NCBI GenBank assembly: GCA_004764695.1
Contig: SMSO01000025.1
Location: 109,102-173,101, forward strand
Origin: Schizochytrium sp. TIO01
Taxonomy: Eukaryota > Sar > Bigyra > Thraustochytrida > Thraustochytriidae
Direction of reading: 5' to 3'
Length of the DNA stretch: 64,000 nt
Shown: positions 31,052 to 42,444 of the stretch, piece by piece
How positions within the stretch are numbered: position 1 is the first letter of the stretch
How the letters are laid out: each line of letters opens with the position of its first letter
Notes under the pieces: generated by a model
What the model was told of the DNA's origin: nothing
The model's database searches: none
What the model saw: only the letters and a program-made list of their open reading frames with translations
Translations under genes and position numbers: made by a program

Positions 31052-32007
31052 TTAGGAGTTCGTGCACCAGCCTCCCCAGCAGAAGCTGGACTCACAAGTG
31101 AAGCGCCCACAACCGCTGAGCTTCTTCGAGACGAATCGACACTCAGTCCCATACATTCGTCGTGAACATTGGTTCACAACCCCTTTCGTAGTATGCTCGC
31201 AGTAAGTCCAGTGAAAGTGCCATCTTGAGCAGGATGGCTGCGAGTTCGCTCCATAACGACTGCCCGGATAAGCGCACACAGCATCAAATCCCGTCGAAGA
31301 TATTGCCAGAATCTCACGAGCGCGATTGGCAAACGTTGAATGAAAACGTACGCTCAGTTCGCAAACGCAAAGTAAAATATATGAGTCTCTGGACCAACTG
31401 GAGCAGTGTTTCTGCGTGCACTTGTGCGCCTCTGCATCCGCCCCCTGCCAAGAATGCTCATGCGAAGCAGATCAGAACTGGTTCTGAGGCACATCGAGGC
31501 TCTCCAGACTCTCACCATGTTCCCAAGAACACGCATCACGTGGGCCATCCCCGCGTACCCCATGGGCACCCCAAGGTTGTAGTACACACCACATTACAAT
31601 GGTGTCCCCGGGGACGAGGCGTGACTCAGCTTAGGTACTCCTGCTTCTACCAAGGTTCAACGGTCAAGTTGGAGACGTCTGTGGTTTGCAGTGAGAACCG
31701 TTCTGGTGGAAGAAGCAGAGTAAACGCGACTGCTGGTGGACACTTTTTAGTAAGAGAGGGGCATTTCTACCCAGCATAGCGGAGATACGCCGTTGCTTTT
31801 CTTGATTTTGCGGTGGGTTTTTACGGACGTGAAGGCCAGCCTGGTGAGACATGACAAGGCCAGCCGTGGCATGAGCGTAATCAAAGCTATCATCATAGTT
31901 CAAGATATTCCCTGCAGAAGAAAAATAATTAGAAATTTAAGGCCGTTTTCCAATAGTCTTATATCTGTTTTACCTGTGAATAAGAAGTAGAACTTTTCTG
32001 AAGGCAT
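31052..32007 (-). CDS. Candidate multi-exon gene with Cys-rich C terminus (model unresolved)
   Basis: Not recognised. An ATG at 32007 opens a short exon (MPSEKFYFLFTG) with a donor CACAG|GTAAAA at about 31977. A strong acceptor (poly-T then TTCTTCTGCAG, AG at about 31915) leads into a frame beginning NILNYDDSFDY; the phases match. That same frame runs to 31052, interrupted by stops at 31664-31666, 31631-31633 and 31472-31474. Each lies where a short in-frame intron could remove it (for example donor near 31700 and acceptor near 31631). The last 230 bases encode a dense Cys-rich segment with TYCEHTTKGVVNQCSRR and CESSFCWGGWC. Either a real gene with several small introns or a decaying one. Confidence 0.4.
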
Positions 32008-32969
32008 ATCCAGAGTTTTTGTCAAGATCACAGTGCAGCTCGCTTAGCTTTCAACATTAAAAAACTTTTTAATTTAAAGTAAAATTGTGCATTATGGGTG
32101 TGCGAGCTATTTCTTTGCTTCCAGGCATTGCTTTGCTTCATAAATAACCAACCATGACCTTGCACGTCGACACTTGCAATTTTTGCTTCTTATCTTACAA
32201 ATGTTTACTTTTCCTTCTCTCCCTGTTTATCTCTTTCACTCCACCCCTACTCATTCCTTTTCAATGTTTGACACCAACCTGAAACGATACTAGTTGAAAT
32301 TTTACACCTACCCCGGTTCTAACTAACAAATTATACAAATGCGGCTAACGCAACTATTGTAAACCTCATGTATGCACACAAGCAGACATACAGGTATGCA
32401 TGTATAACCAGCTCATGTAACTTCTAGCGGATAGTTAGTCAATTCAAGTAAGCGAACAAGACAACTCGAGCAATAAAAGCAAAATACCAATACATAACTT
32501 GTGCGCTGCCATATTATCAGGAACAACTCTGTTAGGTTCAAGGCTGCGCGGCCTGTGCCGACACGGGCGGCGCCACGGGAGGTCATCTGGCAGGTCACAT
32601 AGACAGTATACTCAAGGTGCTAGAAGGTGCTTACGTCTGCGCACGAACACCTGTTTGTAGAAATTATTTCACTCCTGCCAAAGACAAAACGCAGTGAAGC
32701 AAGTCAGAGAGATACCGACACTTTGGAGACAATTGGCAATCGAGGAGCAAGAACAAACAACAAATAGTCCAAGTACTGCAGGGGATCTACTGCACCTCTC
32801 TTGTATTCGGAAAGCACCGTGGCTACATCCAAAGCCTCTTGTAGCCTTTTTGTGCGTCTCTCTTTCTGGGGAAGCAGTCTGTAAGTCAGCCCGTCAGTGC
32901 GTGTTTATTGATGAATTTCTGACGGCAGACTTTCACCGGGATAGTATCGCGTATTATTGAATTGCCACC
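32008..32969. other. Intergenic, 5' flank of the channel gene
   Basis: AT-rich to about 32500, then GC-richer 5' UTR-like DNA up to the channel start. No supported gene. Confidence 0.45.
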
Positions 32970-35825
32970 ATGGCGGGTGTCAACCCAAACCAGATTTTAG
33001 CATCTATTGAGCGCACGAGAGCTCTTCAGCGCCCACGTGAAGAAACCACATTTAATGGAGATCTAAGTGCGTTAGAATCGGCTGAGGGGTTCGGCCCAAG
33101 CGGTGTTGACTATCTGCGTTTTCGTGATGAAGAATTTATTGGAATGGGCCTCTCATCAGGCTACTCACGCTCAAAGGTCGTTCCTTTACCTACAGTGCAA
33201 GATGAGTCCGAATATAGCGAAACAGAGTCCGACGCCTCAGATGAAGGTCCAACCGCTAGAAACAGTCATGACACTAATCATAGCGACAGCTTGAGGGCAG
33301 CAGCCTCTCGAGACAGCGCAAAGTCAGGTGCATCAGGCAATACGAGTGATGATGACGCAAAAAACGCTGATTCTGACGAGGCTCATCAAGACTCCATTCC
33401 GAATCTGAATAGAAGAGAAAGTATTCTTCGCAATTCGACCTCTGAGCACACATCGAGCGAAAAGTTTAATCGGCAAGCACTTAAGTCAGACGTACCAAGC
33501 TCCCCAGCACCGACATCTCCAACAACAAACCGTGGTGCTATTTCTTCAGGCCGCGGCCGACGTAGCAGTGATGCATCACGCGCGTCTCGTCGTACTAGTG
33601 AAGAAATCATAAATGCAGAAATGCAAGATGGACTTGGAGAATTACCATCAGTGGCGGGTCGACGTTTACAGGTAGAAAATGAAAAGATCGAAGAAACAAA
33701 AAAGCGCTGGCGAAAGGTTCGTCTGGCTACGAAGACAATGACAAAGATCAAACAAGTGGAGGAAGACATGCGCCTTTATGGAACGACAGCGCGTGATATC
33801 GACGATACATATGACGAAACTGATCCACGGTATTATTCTCAGCAAGGATTCTCGTCAAAACCGAAATCAAAATTCATTCTAGAGCCTAAAAATCGTTTCC
33901 GCAGAATTTGGGAGGTTATGATGGTAGCAATGCTTCTCTACGTTGTAGTGACTGTCCCTGTAAGGGTTTGCTTTGATATTGAAGCTACTGGCGGAGCAGC
34001 GAATTTCGATCTTCTGGTTGACGTACTCTTCATTCTCGATATATTTGTTAATTCAGTATGTGCTTATGAAGACAGGAATGGTGAGCTGGTGGTAGACTTG
34101 AGACTCATATTTATACATTATGCTCGAACTTGGTTAATTATTGATCTCGTTGCTTCTGTGCCACTTTACAAGCTAATGTCCTATGAAGATGAAGCTCAAA
34201 TGAATCGTCTTGGCAAGATTGCACGTCTGCCTCGCCTTTTGCGGCTCATGAAGCTCTTGCGTTTGCTGAAGTTACTCCGCGTTTTCAAGCTTATGCGTTA
34301 CTTTCAACAATGGGAACGTCATAATATTGGGATGAATGGTGTTGTTACTCGTATGTTCAAGGTTATCTTTGGTGTTTTCATGGTAACGCATCTGATTGGA
34401 TGTTTTTGGTATTATATGGCATGGGCTGGACACGATGTGATCCCCATCGATAGTTGGGTCGTACAGTATGGTATTCAAAATCAAGACGACATTACCAAGT
34501 ACCTAACATCAGTATACTGGTCTTTTAGTACACTCACGACAATAGGATACGGCGATGTAAGTTTGTGTAAATTATGGCAACGTGACCGTTGATTCATAAT
34601 GCAGAGAAAAGGTTAAGCATGGCTTGCACCGAATTTATGTAACATATTTTGAAAAGAAGAGTGCGGGGTCGGAGAAAATAATTATTGTTCACATGAAAGC
34701 AGAATACTAACATTGCTTGGATAACTGTTTTGGTCATTATCAAATTCATAGGTTCGGGCATCCACAAATCGAGAGAAACTGTTTAGTATAGTGTGCATGG
34801 TTGTCGGAGTAAGCTGGTATGCGTTTATTATCAGTACAATTTCCTCGATCGTCACTATGTTTGACCGACGAACTGCTGCTGTAAAACGCAAGCAACGCTT
34901 GCTCGTTGATTTTATGCGAGAAACATCAATGCCATGGGCTATGCGTAGGCGCATTATGACTTATTTTGATTACGTGACTACGCGAGAGGGCGGGGACGCA
35001 GACCCTAACGAGATGGCAAGTATTCTCTCCATGCTTTCGACCCAACTTCGTACAGAAGTTACTTTACATATCCACCGCAATCTTATCCCCAGAGTGCCTT
35101 TTTTCCTGAAAAAGAGTCCACAGTTTATCGCTTCTACAGTGGCAGTTCTCCGTCCTCTTCAATTTTCGAAGGGTGACTATATTTCTACTCGTGGGCAGCA
35201 CGCTGATGAAATGTATTTCCTTATTGAGGGACGTGCTGTCGTCGTCCTCGCTGATGGTCGAAAGTTTAAGTCCATTATCGCAGGCTCTTACTTTGGAGAA
35301 ATCGGGTGCATTCTCTCAGAAAAACACCGTGTATCTATCGTAGCAGCCAATGAATGCCATATCTATGCATTGAGCAAGAACGATCTCAAGAATTTGATGG
35401 ATGAATATCCTGATGTAGCTAGTGAAATCCGCCTTAATGCAAAGCGTCGTTTAGAACATGTCAATATGCGTCGAAACCTCTCCGCAGCAGGTAATGTGGA
35501 TGCTTCAAGCATCCGTGCACAAAACTTTCAGACCAGCTTTCCAGGAGTAGCGACTCGTGACCTTGAAAGTGACAACGACGCGGACGAAATTCGATCTCAG
35601 CTATCCGCAGCAAAAAGTTATAGTTCCCTTGCGGATGCTCAGTATGAAGAGCATGATGAAGATCTGGATGACAATGATTCTGGAGGTGCGATGAACACAG
35701 TCCAGTTTAAAGCCTTACAAACGTGGATGAGCAAAGTGGATCAAGCAATGGATCTTTTGATAAAGGAAAATCGGGAACTACGAGGAAGCTTGGATAAAGT
35801 TCAGTCAATGCTAGCTCAAAACTAA
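32970..35825 (+). CDS. Voltage-gated K+ channel with cyclic-nucleotide-binding domain (two exons)
   Basis: Six-helix membrane channel of the CNG/HCN/EAG superfamily. The ATG at 32970 sits in a strong context (CCACCATGG). Exon 1 (32970-34556, 529 codons) has a disordered acidic N terminus, S1 near residue 313, a regularly charged S4 (RLPRLLRLMKLLRLLKLLRV, about 418-440) and the pore with TTIGYGD, a K+-selective filter. Exon 1 ends exactly after that Asp. Exon 2 (34752-35825) continues VRASTNREKLF into S6 and a C-linker, then the CNBD (about 640-760; FSKGDYI, GSYFGEIG). The phosphate-cassette Arg is kept (KHRVSIV), but the usual neighbouring Ala/Thr is Val, so cAMP/cGMP binding is likely but untested. 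The protein ends in a coiled coil; total 886 residues. It sets membrane potential, possibly under cyclic nucleotide control. Confidence 0.92.
34557..34751 (+). other. Intron of the K+ channel gene
   Basis: 195 nt; donor GTAAGT, branch site TACTAAC at 34705-34711, acceptor CATAG, phase 0. If retained, translation stops 11 residues after the selectivity filter. Confidence 0.9.
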
Positions 35826-36265
35826 CACAATCAATGAATACTAGCTACTTGGTGCTTCATTTAGTTTATGAAAGTAAAAGGATTATGGTCCATGTTTCAT
35901 AGTGAAGAGCATATTATATAAGTGACTGTGATGAGCGGTCATTTTGAATCATACTTCTTTTTTTTGGTTCTTCAATGGCAATCTCTTTTTGGTTCTTTGC
36001 TCACAGTACCCCAGGGAACGACAACAAAACTTAGAGAGCAAACATTCTCCAATTGTAAATGAACGAACCTCAATAGCGCGTTTAATATTGAATCATCTCC
36101 AAAGATTACATACCAACGGCGGGTACCTCATTTCATAACAAGATAAGCACTTTGTTTGTATTGCCTAGCCTTCGTTTTCTTTTTGTAGAAGAACACTTAA
36201 CTCAACCACTCATTTAAAAAAAAAAATGTTCTCTTCAAGCTTGTTTTCTAATTTCTAATTCATTA

Positions 36266-36288
36266 TTTTTTTTTTTGGGGGGGGGGGG
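36266..36288. repeat. T11-G12 homopolymer pair
   Basis: Adjacent T and G runs; the exact lengths are the sort of feature assemblies get wrong. Confidence 0.9.
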
Positions 36289-36814
36289 TTGCATCAAGAT
36301 TTGTCTAGGTCAATTGGATGCATTTAAGCTTTTATGGAAGCTCCAGGCAGGAAAACATGTGTGCATGCGATGGACCAGCAATGCGCAGTCCATAGTGGTT
36401 AATTGACACGAAGTTATGATGTGGAAAAGGCCATGCATGTATAAACTACATACATACGGGTTGATGTGCGTGTTGTGTGTTCCGCAGGCCATAAGAATAG
36501 TCAGTCCTACATTAGACACTAAACTCCTTGCAAGAAACATCTTGGGCGATTAGGCCATACTTGCTTTGGTTCCAATGTCTATGTAGCGCTGATATTGCAG
36601 AAGCAGCAGGATGAAGAATACAGAAAGGAAGGTGCAACATGATTTTTAGACCACCAGAGTAGAAGTCTAAGAATCTTGAACTTCCGTATTTTACTTGAAC
36701 CAAGTAAACTTCGCCAAGAAATGACCTTTTCAAGAACGTCATGGCTTTAAAAAGTACATTCACACAGTCTGGGAGATTTCCTAGACGTATCTACTTCGTA
36801 GGTGCATGTGTCCC

Positions 36815-36849
<35 letters not shown>

Positions 36850-36850
36850 A
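36815..36850. repeat. (AG)n microsatellite, imperfect
   Basis: AG units with AAAG interruptions in the 3' flank of the Ca2+-ATPase gene. Confidence 0.9.
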
Positions 36851-36927
36851 GCGTTCATCACACATTAAAGGCTAGCCAGTGCTACACCGCTAGTAGCGAA
36901 GTCAACGGAACGAGGCACGCTTAAATT

Positions 36928-39900
36928 TTACACCTGCTTGAGGCCGCCAGGCTCATCGCTAAAGTCTACACCTCCAAAAGTGAAGCTTTGCTTGGATAGC
37001 GTTCCGTACGAACCTCCCTTGCGCCGCGCCTGTGGCTGTAAAAGGCCACGAGTCAGCAAACGTCTCGAGAAGAATTTAACTGTCTCATCCAGAACAATGA
37101 CGGGAAATGAAAACCAGAACACAGCGAGCCATTCATCAAAGGAGATCGGAGCAACAGAGAAAATGCCCGCAAGCGATGGAACATAGAGAATTGCAAAGTG
37201 CAACACAAAGGATAGGGCAATAGCAGCGAGCAACCAAATATTTGACCAGGGTGGGACGCTAAAGAGAGATTCATTCTCAGAAAGAGAGTTGAGGGCATTA
37301 AACATTTCAATCGTCACCAAAATCGAGAGAGCGATCGTGCTCGGGTGCTGAATCTGACCATCGTGGCCATGCTTGAAAATTTTGCATGAGTACCCAAGCA
37401 TCTGAGCTTCTTCCTCCTTACAAGACTCAAAGGAAATAAGCTGCGAGAATGAAATCTGAGGACCACCCTCAAACAGGGTGTACCACCAGCAAAAGCCAAG
37501 GACCACCGCCAATCCTACATAAAGACCAATGATAAAGTAGCGAAACGCCATCCAGGCATCCACAATGCCCTCCTTGCGGCTGCGTGGCTTACGACGCATC
37601 ACATCAGAATCCGGTACATTGAAAGAAAGAGCAGTTGCAGGAAGGCCATCGGTGACAAAGTTCACCCAAAGCAACTGGACAGGAATGAGAGCCTCTGGAG
37701 TGCCCAGCAGCGCTGTGAAGAAAATGCATGCAACCTCACCAATGTTGGAGGAGATCAGGTATCGAATGAACTGTTTGGTGTTAGCAAAGATAGCACGTCC
37801 TTGACGCACTGCAGACACAATCGTGTTGAAGTTGTCATCAACAAGAACCATGTCGCTTGCTTCACGAGCTACAGGCATACCAGAGCCCATAGCAATGCCA
37901 ATATCCGCTTGCTTTAGCGCAGGAGCATCATTTACTCCGTCGCCTGTCATGGCTACCACCTCGCCAGCCTCCCGCAAATACTTGACAACCTCGAGCTTAT
38001 GCTTGGGTTCCACTCGCGAAAACACCGTCAGGCGGCGTACAGCTCGTCGTTGTTCTGCCACAGTCATCTGAGACCACATGGCGCCAGAAATAGATCTGCC
38101 ACCAAGCGTGTCGTCGGTTGTATCCGAATCTACCGCAAGAAGCTCTTGATCACTCGCGCCTGCCATATACGGTTCATGTGCGTTTTCCTCAAGAATGCCA
38201 ATTTCACGGCAAACGGCCTCGGCAGTTTCCTTGCCATCGCCTGTAATGACCATGACACGAATACCAGCACGTTGGCACTCCTGGATGGCAGTACGAACTT
38301 CCGGCCGGGGAGGGTCGTGCATGGCGACAACGCCAACAAAAGTCAACTGCTGTTCGATTGCCTCAAAGTGCTTCGCATTCGTGATGTCCAATGCTGTCTG
38401 CAATTCGTCAGGAGCCTCACCTTGAGCAAGTGCCAAACAGCGCAAACCTTGCGAGCCGAGCTCACGGACCTTCTCCATGAAGCTATCACGAAAAGCGTTT
38501 GAGATAGGCACAGTCCCCCCTGAGTTGAGCCTGGCGCGGTTGCAACGATGGATAATTGACTCGGGAGCACCTTTCACAAACAGGAGACGCTGGCGCATGC
38601 CTCCAACCGCCTGCGAAGCTTTGCTCGAAGCACCGGGGACTGCAGGAGCGCAAATAACGCTCATGGACTTTCGGGAGCGAGTGAACTCCAAAGTGGCTTC
38701 CTTCGTAAATTGCGACTCCCAAAAGTTGGAGCAGACACGTGCACTTGCAGTGATCAAAGCAGGATCCTCCCGACGCTGGATCATGACGCGCAAGTCTTCA
38801 CGATCATTTACGATCATGTCATTAGGCAAACCCAATTTCTCAACCATGACACGCAAGGCCGCTTCTGTGGGCTCTCCAGTCCGCACGAACTGATGAGTGG
38901 GGCGGTCGTAAGCGAGAGTTGCATCATTGCAGAGTGCAGCAATGCGGGCCAGGTCAGTCAGTGCAGGGTTTGATGCTGCTGGGTTTTCAATCACCATAGG
39001 GGGCTTTCCAGCAATACCAGAGGAAAGGGTGACGTTTCCGACGGGAGTATAATCGGCACCATCCACAGTCAACTCCAGAAGAACCGGATCACGTTTGGTA
39101 GAGTTTGCACCAGAACCGGTACTAGCGGATCCAGTCATAGCACTTGCAAAAGCAGCCATAGCCCCCATGGTACTATTAGGGCGTTCCACATTGTTGCCCG
39201 GGTTCACAGTTCCACGGTTGTCAGTTGCAATGAGAACCTTGTGAACAACCATTTGATTTGTCGTAAGGGTTCCAGTTTTGTCAGCGCAGATCACTGAGGT
39301 ACAACCAAGAGTCTCTACACTTGGTAACGAACGAACAATGGCTCCTTCACGAGCCATCAACCGTGTACCTAAAGCCAAGCAAGTAGTGACAACTGCAGGC
39401 AAACCTTCAGGGATTGCAGCAACGGCAAGAGCGACAGCAATCTTAAAGTAGTAAATAGCTCCACGCAGAATACCTCCGTGGATGGGATCGTCAAAGTGGT
39501 GGATGTTGATGACCCAAACAACGATGCAAATAATGGCAATCCACTTGCTAAGCTGCTCACCAAATTCGTCAAGTTGAATCTTCAGAGGCGTCTTCTCTTG
39601 CTCTTGTTCAGAAATACTCCGGTGAATGTTTCCAATAGCCGTGTTAACTCCAGTAGATGTTACCACGGCAAGTCCACTACCACGAGTCATCAATGTACCA
39701 GCAAAGAGCATATTGATTTTGTCCTGGTTCACAAGTGAATCTGCCGCATTTGTGGCCTCGTAAAGTGTTTGTTCTGCTCCAGGAAGTACGCCTGAAGAAC
39801 TGCGAAGACGAGCAATTCTGTCCACCATCTTGAGGCAAGAGTCACTCTCTCCAGTCAGAACGGATTGGTCCACGGTGATCACCGACCCATGAATAACAAC

Positions 39901-40625
39901 TAGACGGCAATCTGCAGGTACCTTATCTCCAACACGGATCTTGATCAAGTCTCCAGGAACCAAGTCAGCAGCAGGTACTGTGTGCTCGCTGCCATCGCGA
40001 AGAACAAGGGCTTCTGAAGCCTCGTAGGCCTTAAGTTCCTGAATTGCCTTCTCGGCATTAGATTCCTGCACGACACCAACAATTGCGTTTGCAATCAAAA
40101 TAAGTAAGATCACAAGGGGCTCCATGAAGGCGGTGAGTTTGTCATCCTCGTCTTCAAAAATCGCAAGAATGAAAGAGATCAATGCAGCACCTAGCAACAG
40201 CAGCACCATAAGATCTTCAAACTGTTTCAGCACAAGCTTGAAGAACGGTGTCGGTTCCTCAGCAGGGAGTTCGTTTTTTCCATGGAGCATTGCGCGCTGC
40301 GTGGCTTCTTCATGACCTAGGCCTCGACTCAGACTCGTGCGAAGTGCATCGACGACCCTATCCAGTTTTAAACGCAAAGTTACAACAATCGACAAGCAGT
40401 TCGCAAGTTTAGAGTTGAGTTCCCGCACGGCAAGAAAGTACATGAAAGTTCAACAAATCAAGTAAGTTAAGCAACAAAGGACATCCAATCAGGTTAGTTA
40501 TTCGTCCTTCCATTTCAGGTCATCTGTCACCTGCTATCTCTCACGAATATCTTTCTCCGAAATCAAAATCTAACTTACTCTGTCACATCCAAGAACCACG
40601 GTTCATTGTTCCTGTGTGAGAGCAT
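36928..40625 (-). CDS. SERCA-type Ca2+-transporting P-type ATPase (two exons)
   Basis: P2A ATPase that pumps Ca2+ into the ER. The long frame has an ATG at 40443, but the segment it would add has no family resemblance. A GTAAGT donor at 40578 and an acceptor at 40359-40358 (GGATAG) instead join a 47-nt first exon (ATG 40625) in matching phase 2, giving an N terminus (EPWFLDVTEVVDALRTSL) like SERCA; total 1158 residues. Visible: NELPAEE before M1; PEGLPAV in M4; phosphorylation site ICADKTGTLT (Asp375); KGAPE in the nucleotide domain; TGDGVNDAPALKQADIGIAMG; and an M5-M6 region (FIRYLISSNIGEVACIF, PVQLLWVNFVTDGLPATAL) that keeps the SERCA Ca2+-ligand pattern. A low-complexity Ser/Gly/Asn insertion sits after the phosphorylation site. 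No C-terminal calmodulin-binding or autoinhibitory extension is obvious, which favours SERCA over PMCA. Confidence 0.93.
40358..40578 (-). other. Intron of the Ca2+-ATPase gene
   Basis: 221 nt; donor GTAAGT, acceptor GGATAG, phase 2 on both sides. Removing it replaces an unrelated N terminus with a SERCA-like one. Confidence 0.75.
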
Positions 40626-42444
40626 CTTGCAGCTCTTCTCGTACTCAAGGTTCTCCTCGGAAATGATGGCCACGATGAACTAGTAGAATATCCTAATCTA
40701 AATTCAACACGTTGCCTCAGCAGTTTATATCGTTGGTCTTTGTCCCACAGCGATGCAAACGTCCAGTAATTATCCCGCTATTGTCAACAACCCTCAACAC
40801 TGATATCGTCGTTGTTTTGGTCACTACCTTTCTGAAAAGGAAAAAGAAGACGGTTGTCTTACTCCACCTGGCAAGACTACCACGGACGTTTGGAATAAGA
40901 CTACACGGCTCAGTCGCTGGCAGTTCCCCTGATAATGGCGGTCGTAGCTTTAGCCACCCAGCAGTTTTGCTCAAGAGCTTCAAAGAAGTGGACAGTTCAA
41001 TATTGCGCGAGCACGAAGTAAAAGCGCCGCGGACAAGGCTTTGGGCGTCGTCGCTTGAATGAATGTTAAGTTAGTGATGGGCTGATGTCAGCCAGACGCT
41101 CGAGGGAGTGCAGTGCCACCACTCCTTAAGGGTGGGACTGTCCTCGCCGAGATCCTGCCCGCAGCAGATCAGCACACGCCCAGCGCAGGGCCCTCGACCG
41201 TGCTGTCTTGGATGAGGATTGATTGATGATGATCACTCACGACAATCCACTATAGCGAGAGAAAAATTATTTCCTTTTTAATTCCTCATTATGACTTGGA
41301 TGAGGATTTTAAGTTATCAAAGAAATCGACAACAATTCATCGAAGCAAATCCAACGCATTATTCATACAAGTTACCCAATATAAAATGCCATGAGGGCGG
41401 CTAAATGGTCGTTCTAACCCCGTGCCCTTTCCTAATCGAAATGATTTGCAACAATTCACCACCTCCACTCTGCATGGGCCACTCAGATTTCCCAAACCCA
41501 TGTGAACTATCTGTCGAATCCGATAGAAAATGGAGGCGACATTGGTCATGTTCCCCGCATTACCTTTATGTATGTGCTGTAGAAGTCAGGATAAACTACA
41601 TAGGGGTAATTAAATACGGTGTATTATAATTGCAAGGGTGAGCGAGATCGAATGTAGTAGTACTTAGGTAGGTTGGTAACCTACGTAGCAGTGCTTTCTT
41701 TGGATGGAGAACCACACAAGTTATTGGCCGGCACGGGACTCGAAGACGATCATGTTCGATTGAAGTGAATTTTATGATGTCTGGACAACGATGGGGAATG
41801 AAGACCAATTACATAGTATGGCTGTTTAAGCGGGGATGAATCTTGAGGTGCCGGGACACCTCAACTAGTGGGCGCCCAACAATCTCTTCACTACCTACTA
41901 TTATACCTGCCATAATATTTAAGGTTTGTGTATTTTGCTGTAAGACTTTGCTTTAGGTTCTTTGTAAGTACAAAGTACTCAGCAATGAAGTTTCATGCAA
42001 AAAGGCTGTGGACCGTGCAGCGTTCGGTGTATATGACGCATTGATTGATGTACTCATGATTGCTTTTGCACCTTAGGACCGGCCTTAACATACATATTCT
42101 GAAAGCGTACGAACTTGTAAGCAAGCTTTGCGACGGAGTTGCCATGTCCCAAGATCGTTTCCTCGTGCATACCAAATGCACAAGATGCCACGGTCTAGTA
42201 TTAGGTAGGTACCTAGGCACCTAATATGCCGTCTTTTTGCCTGAACGGTGTGCGCCTGCTACTTCTAATTGTTCATGACATTTGCCAGCAAACCCTTGTA
42301 TTGTGTGCAGGCCGGCATCTAAACAGCAACTTTGTAAATTCAGAAAGGAAAGATTATCTAGAGAATAATTAATAAGGGTTTTATGACACCCTGGTATATT
42401 ACTTTATAGAAGAATTTAATGTTCAGGAAAAAAAAAGTTATATT
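40626..42444. other. Intergenic, 1.8 kb
   Basis: 5' side of the Ca2+-ATPase gene (to about 41080), including a pyrimidine tract ending TTTTCAG on the minus strand (about 40833) that may end a 5'-UTR intron. A GC-rich island at about 41080-41215 has no open frame and no RNA family I recognise. The rest is AT-rich 3' flank of the lipase gene. Confidence 0.4.

Larger units (their letters stand above)
35826..36927. other. Spacer between convergent genes
   Basis: 3' flanks of the channel (+) and Ca2+-ATPase (-) genes. Contains an 11-base T-run followed by a 12-base G-run (36266-36288) and a GA repeat (36815-36850). No gene seen. Confidence 0.5.

Noticed and set aside
31472-31474. In-frame TGA read as selenocysteine in the Cys-rich gene
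   Set aside because: The context is not a redox motif (no CxxU or UxxC), other in-frame stops are present, and I saw no ATGA...GA SECIS-like core in the following 150 bases. TGA is used as an ordinary stop elsewhere (USP, RIC8).
31225-31779. 184-residue plus-strand frame
   Set aside because: Antisense to the better-supported minus-strand Cys-rich frame; low-complexity His/Arg composition and no domain.
40717-40983. Mitochondrial ribosomal protein uL14-like fragment (VVDNSG) on the minus strand
   Set aside because: Only a six-residue match, no ATG, and a stop soon after. The segment is better explained as 5' UTR or intron of the Ca2+-ATPase gene.
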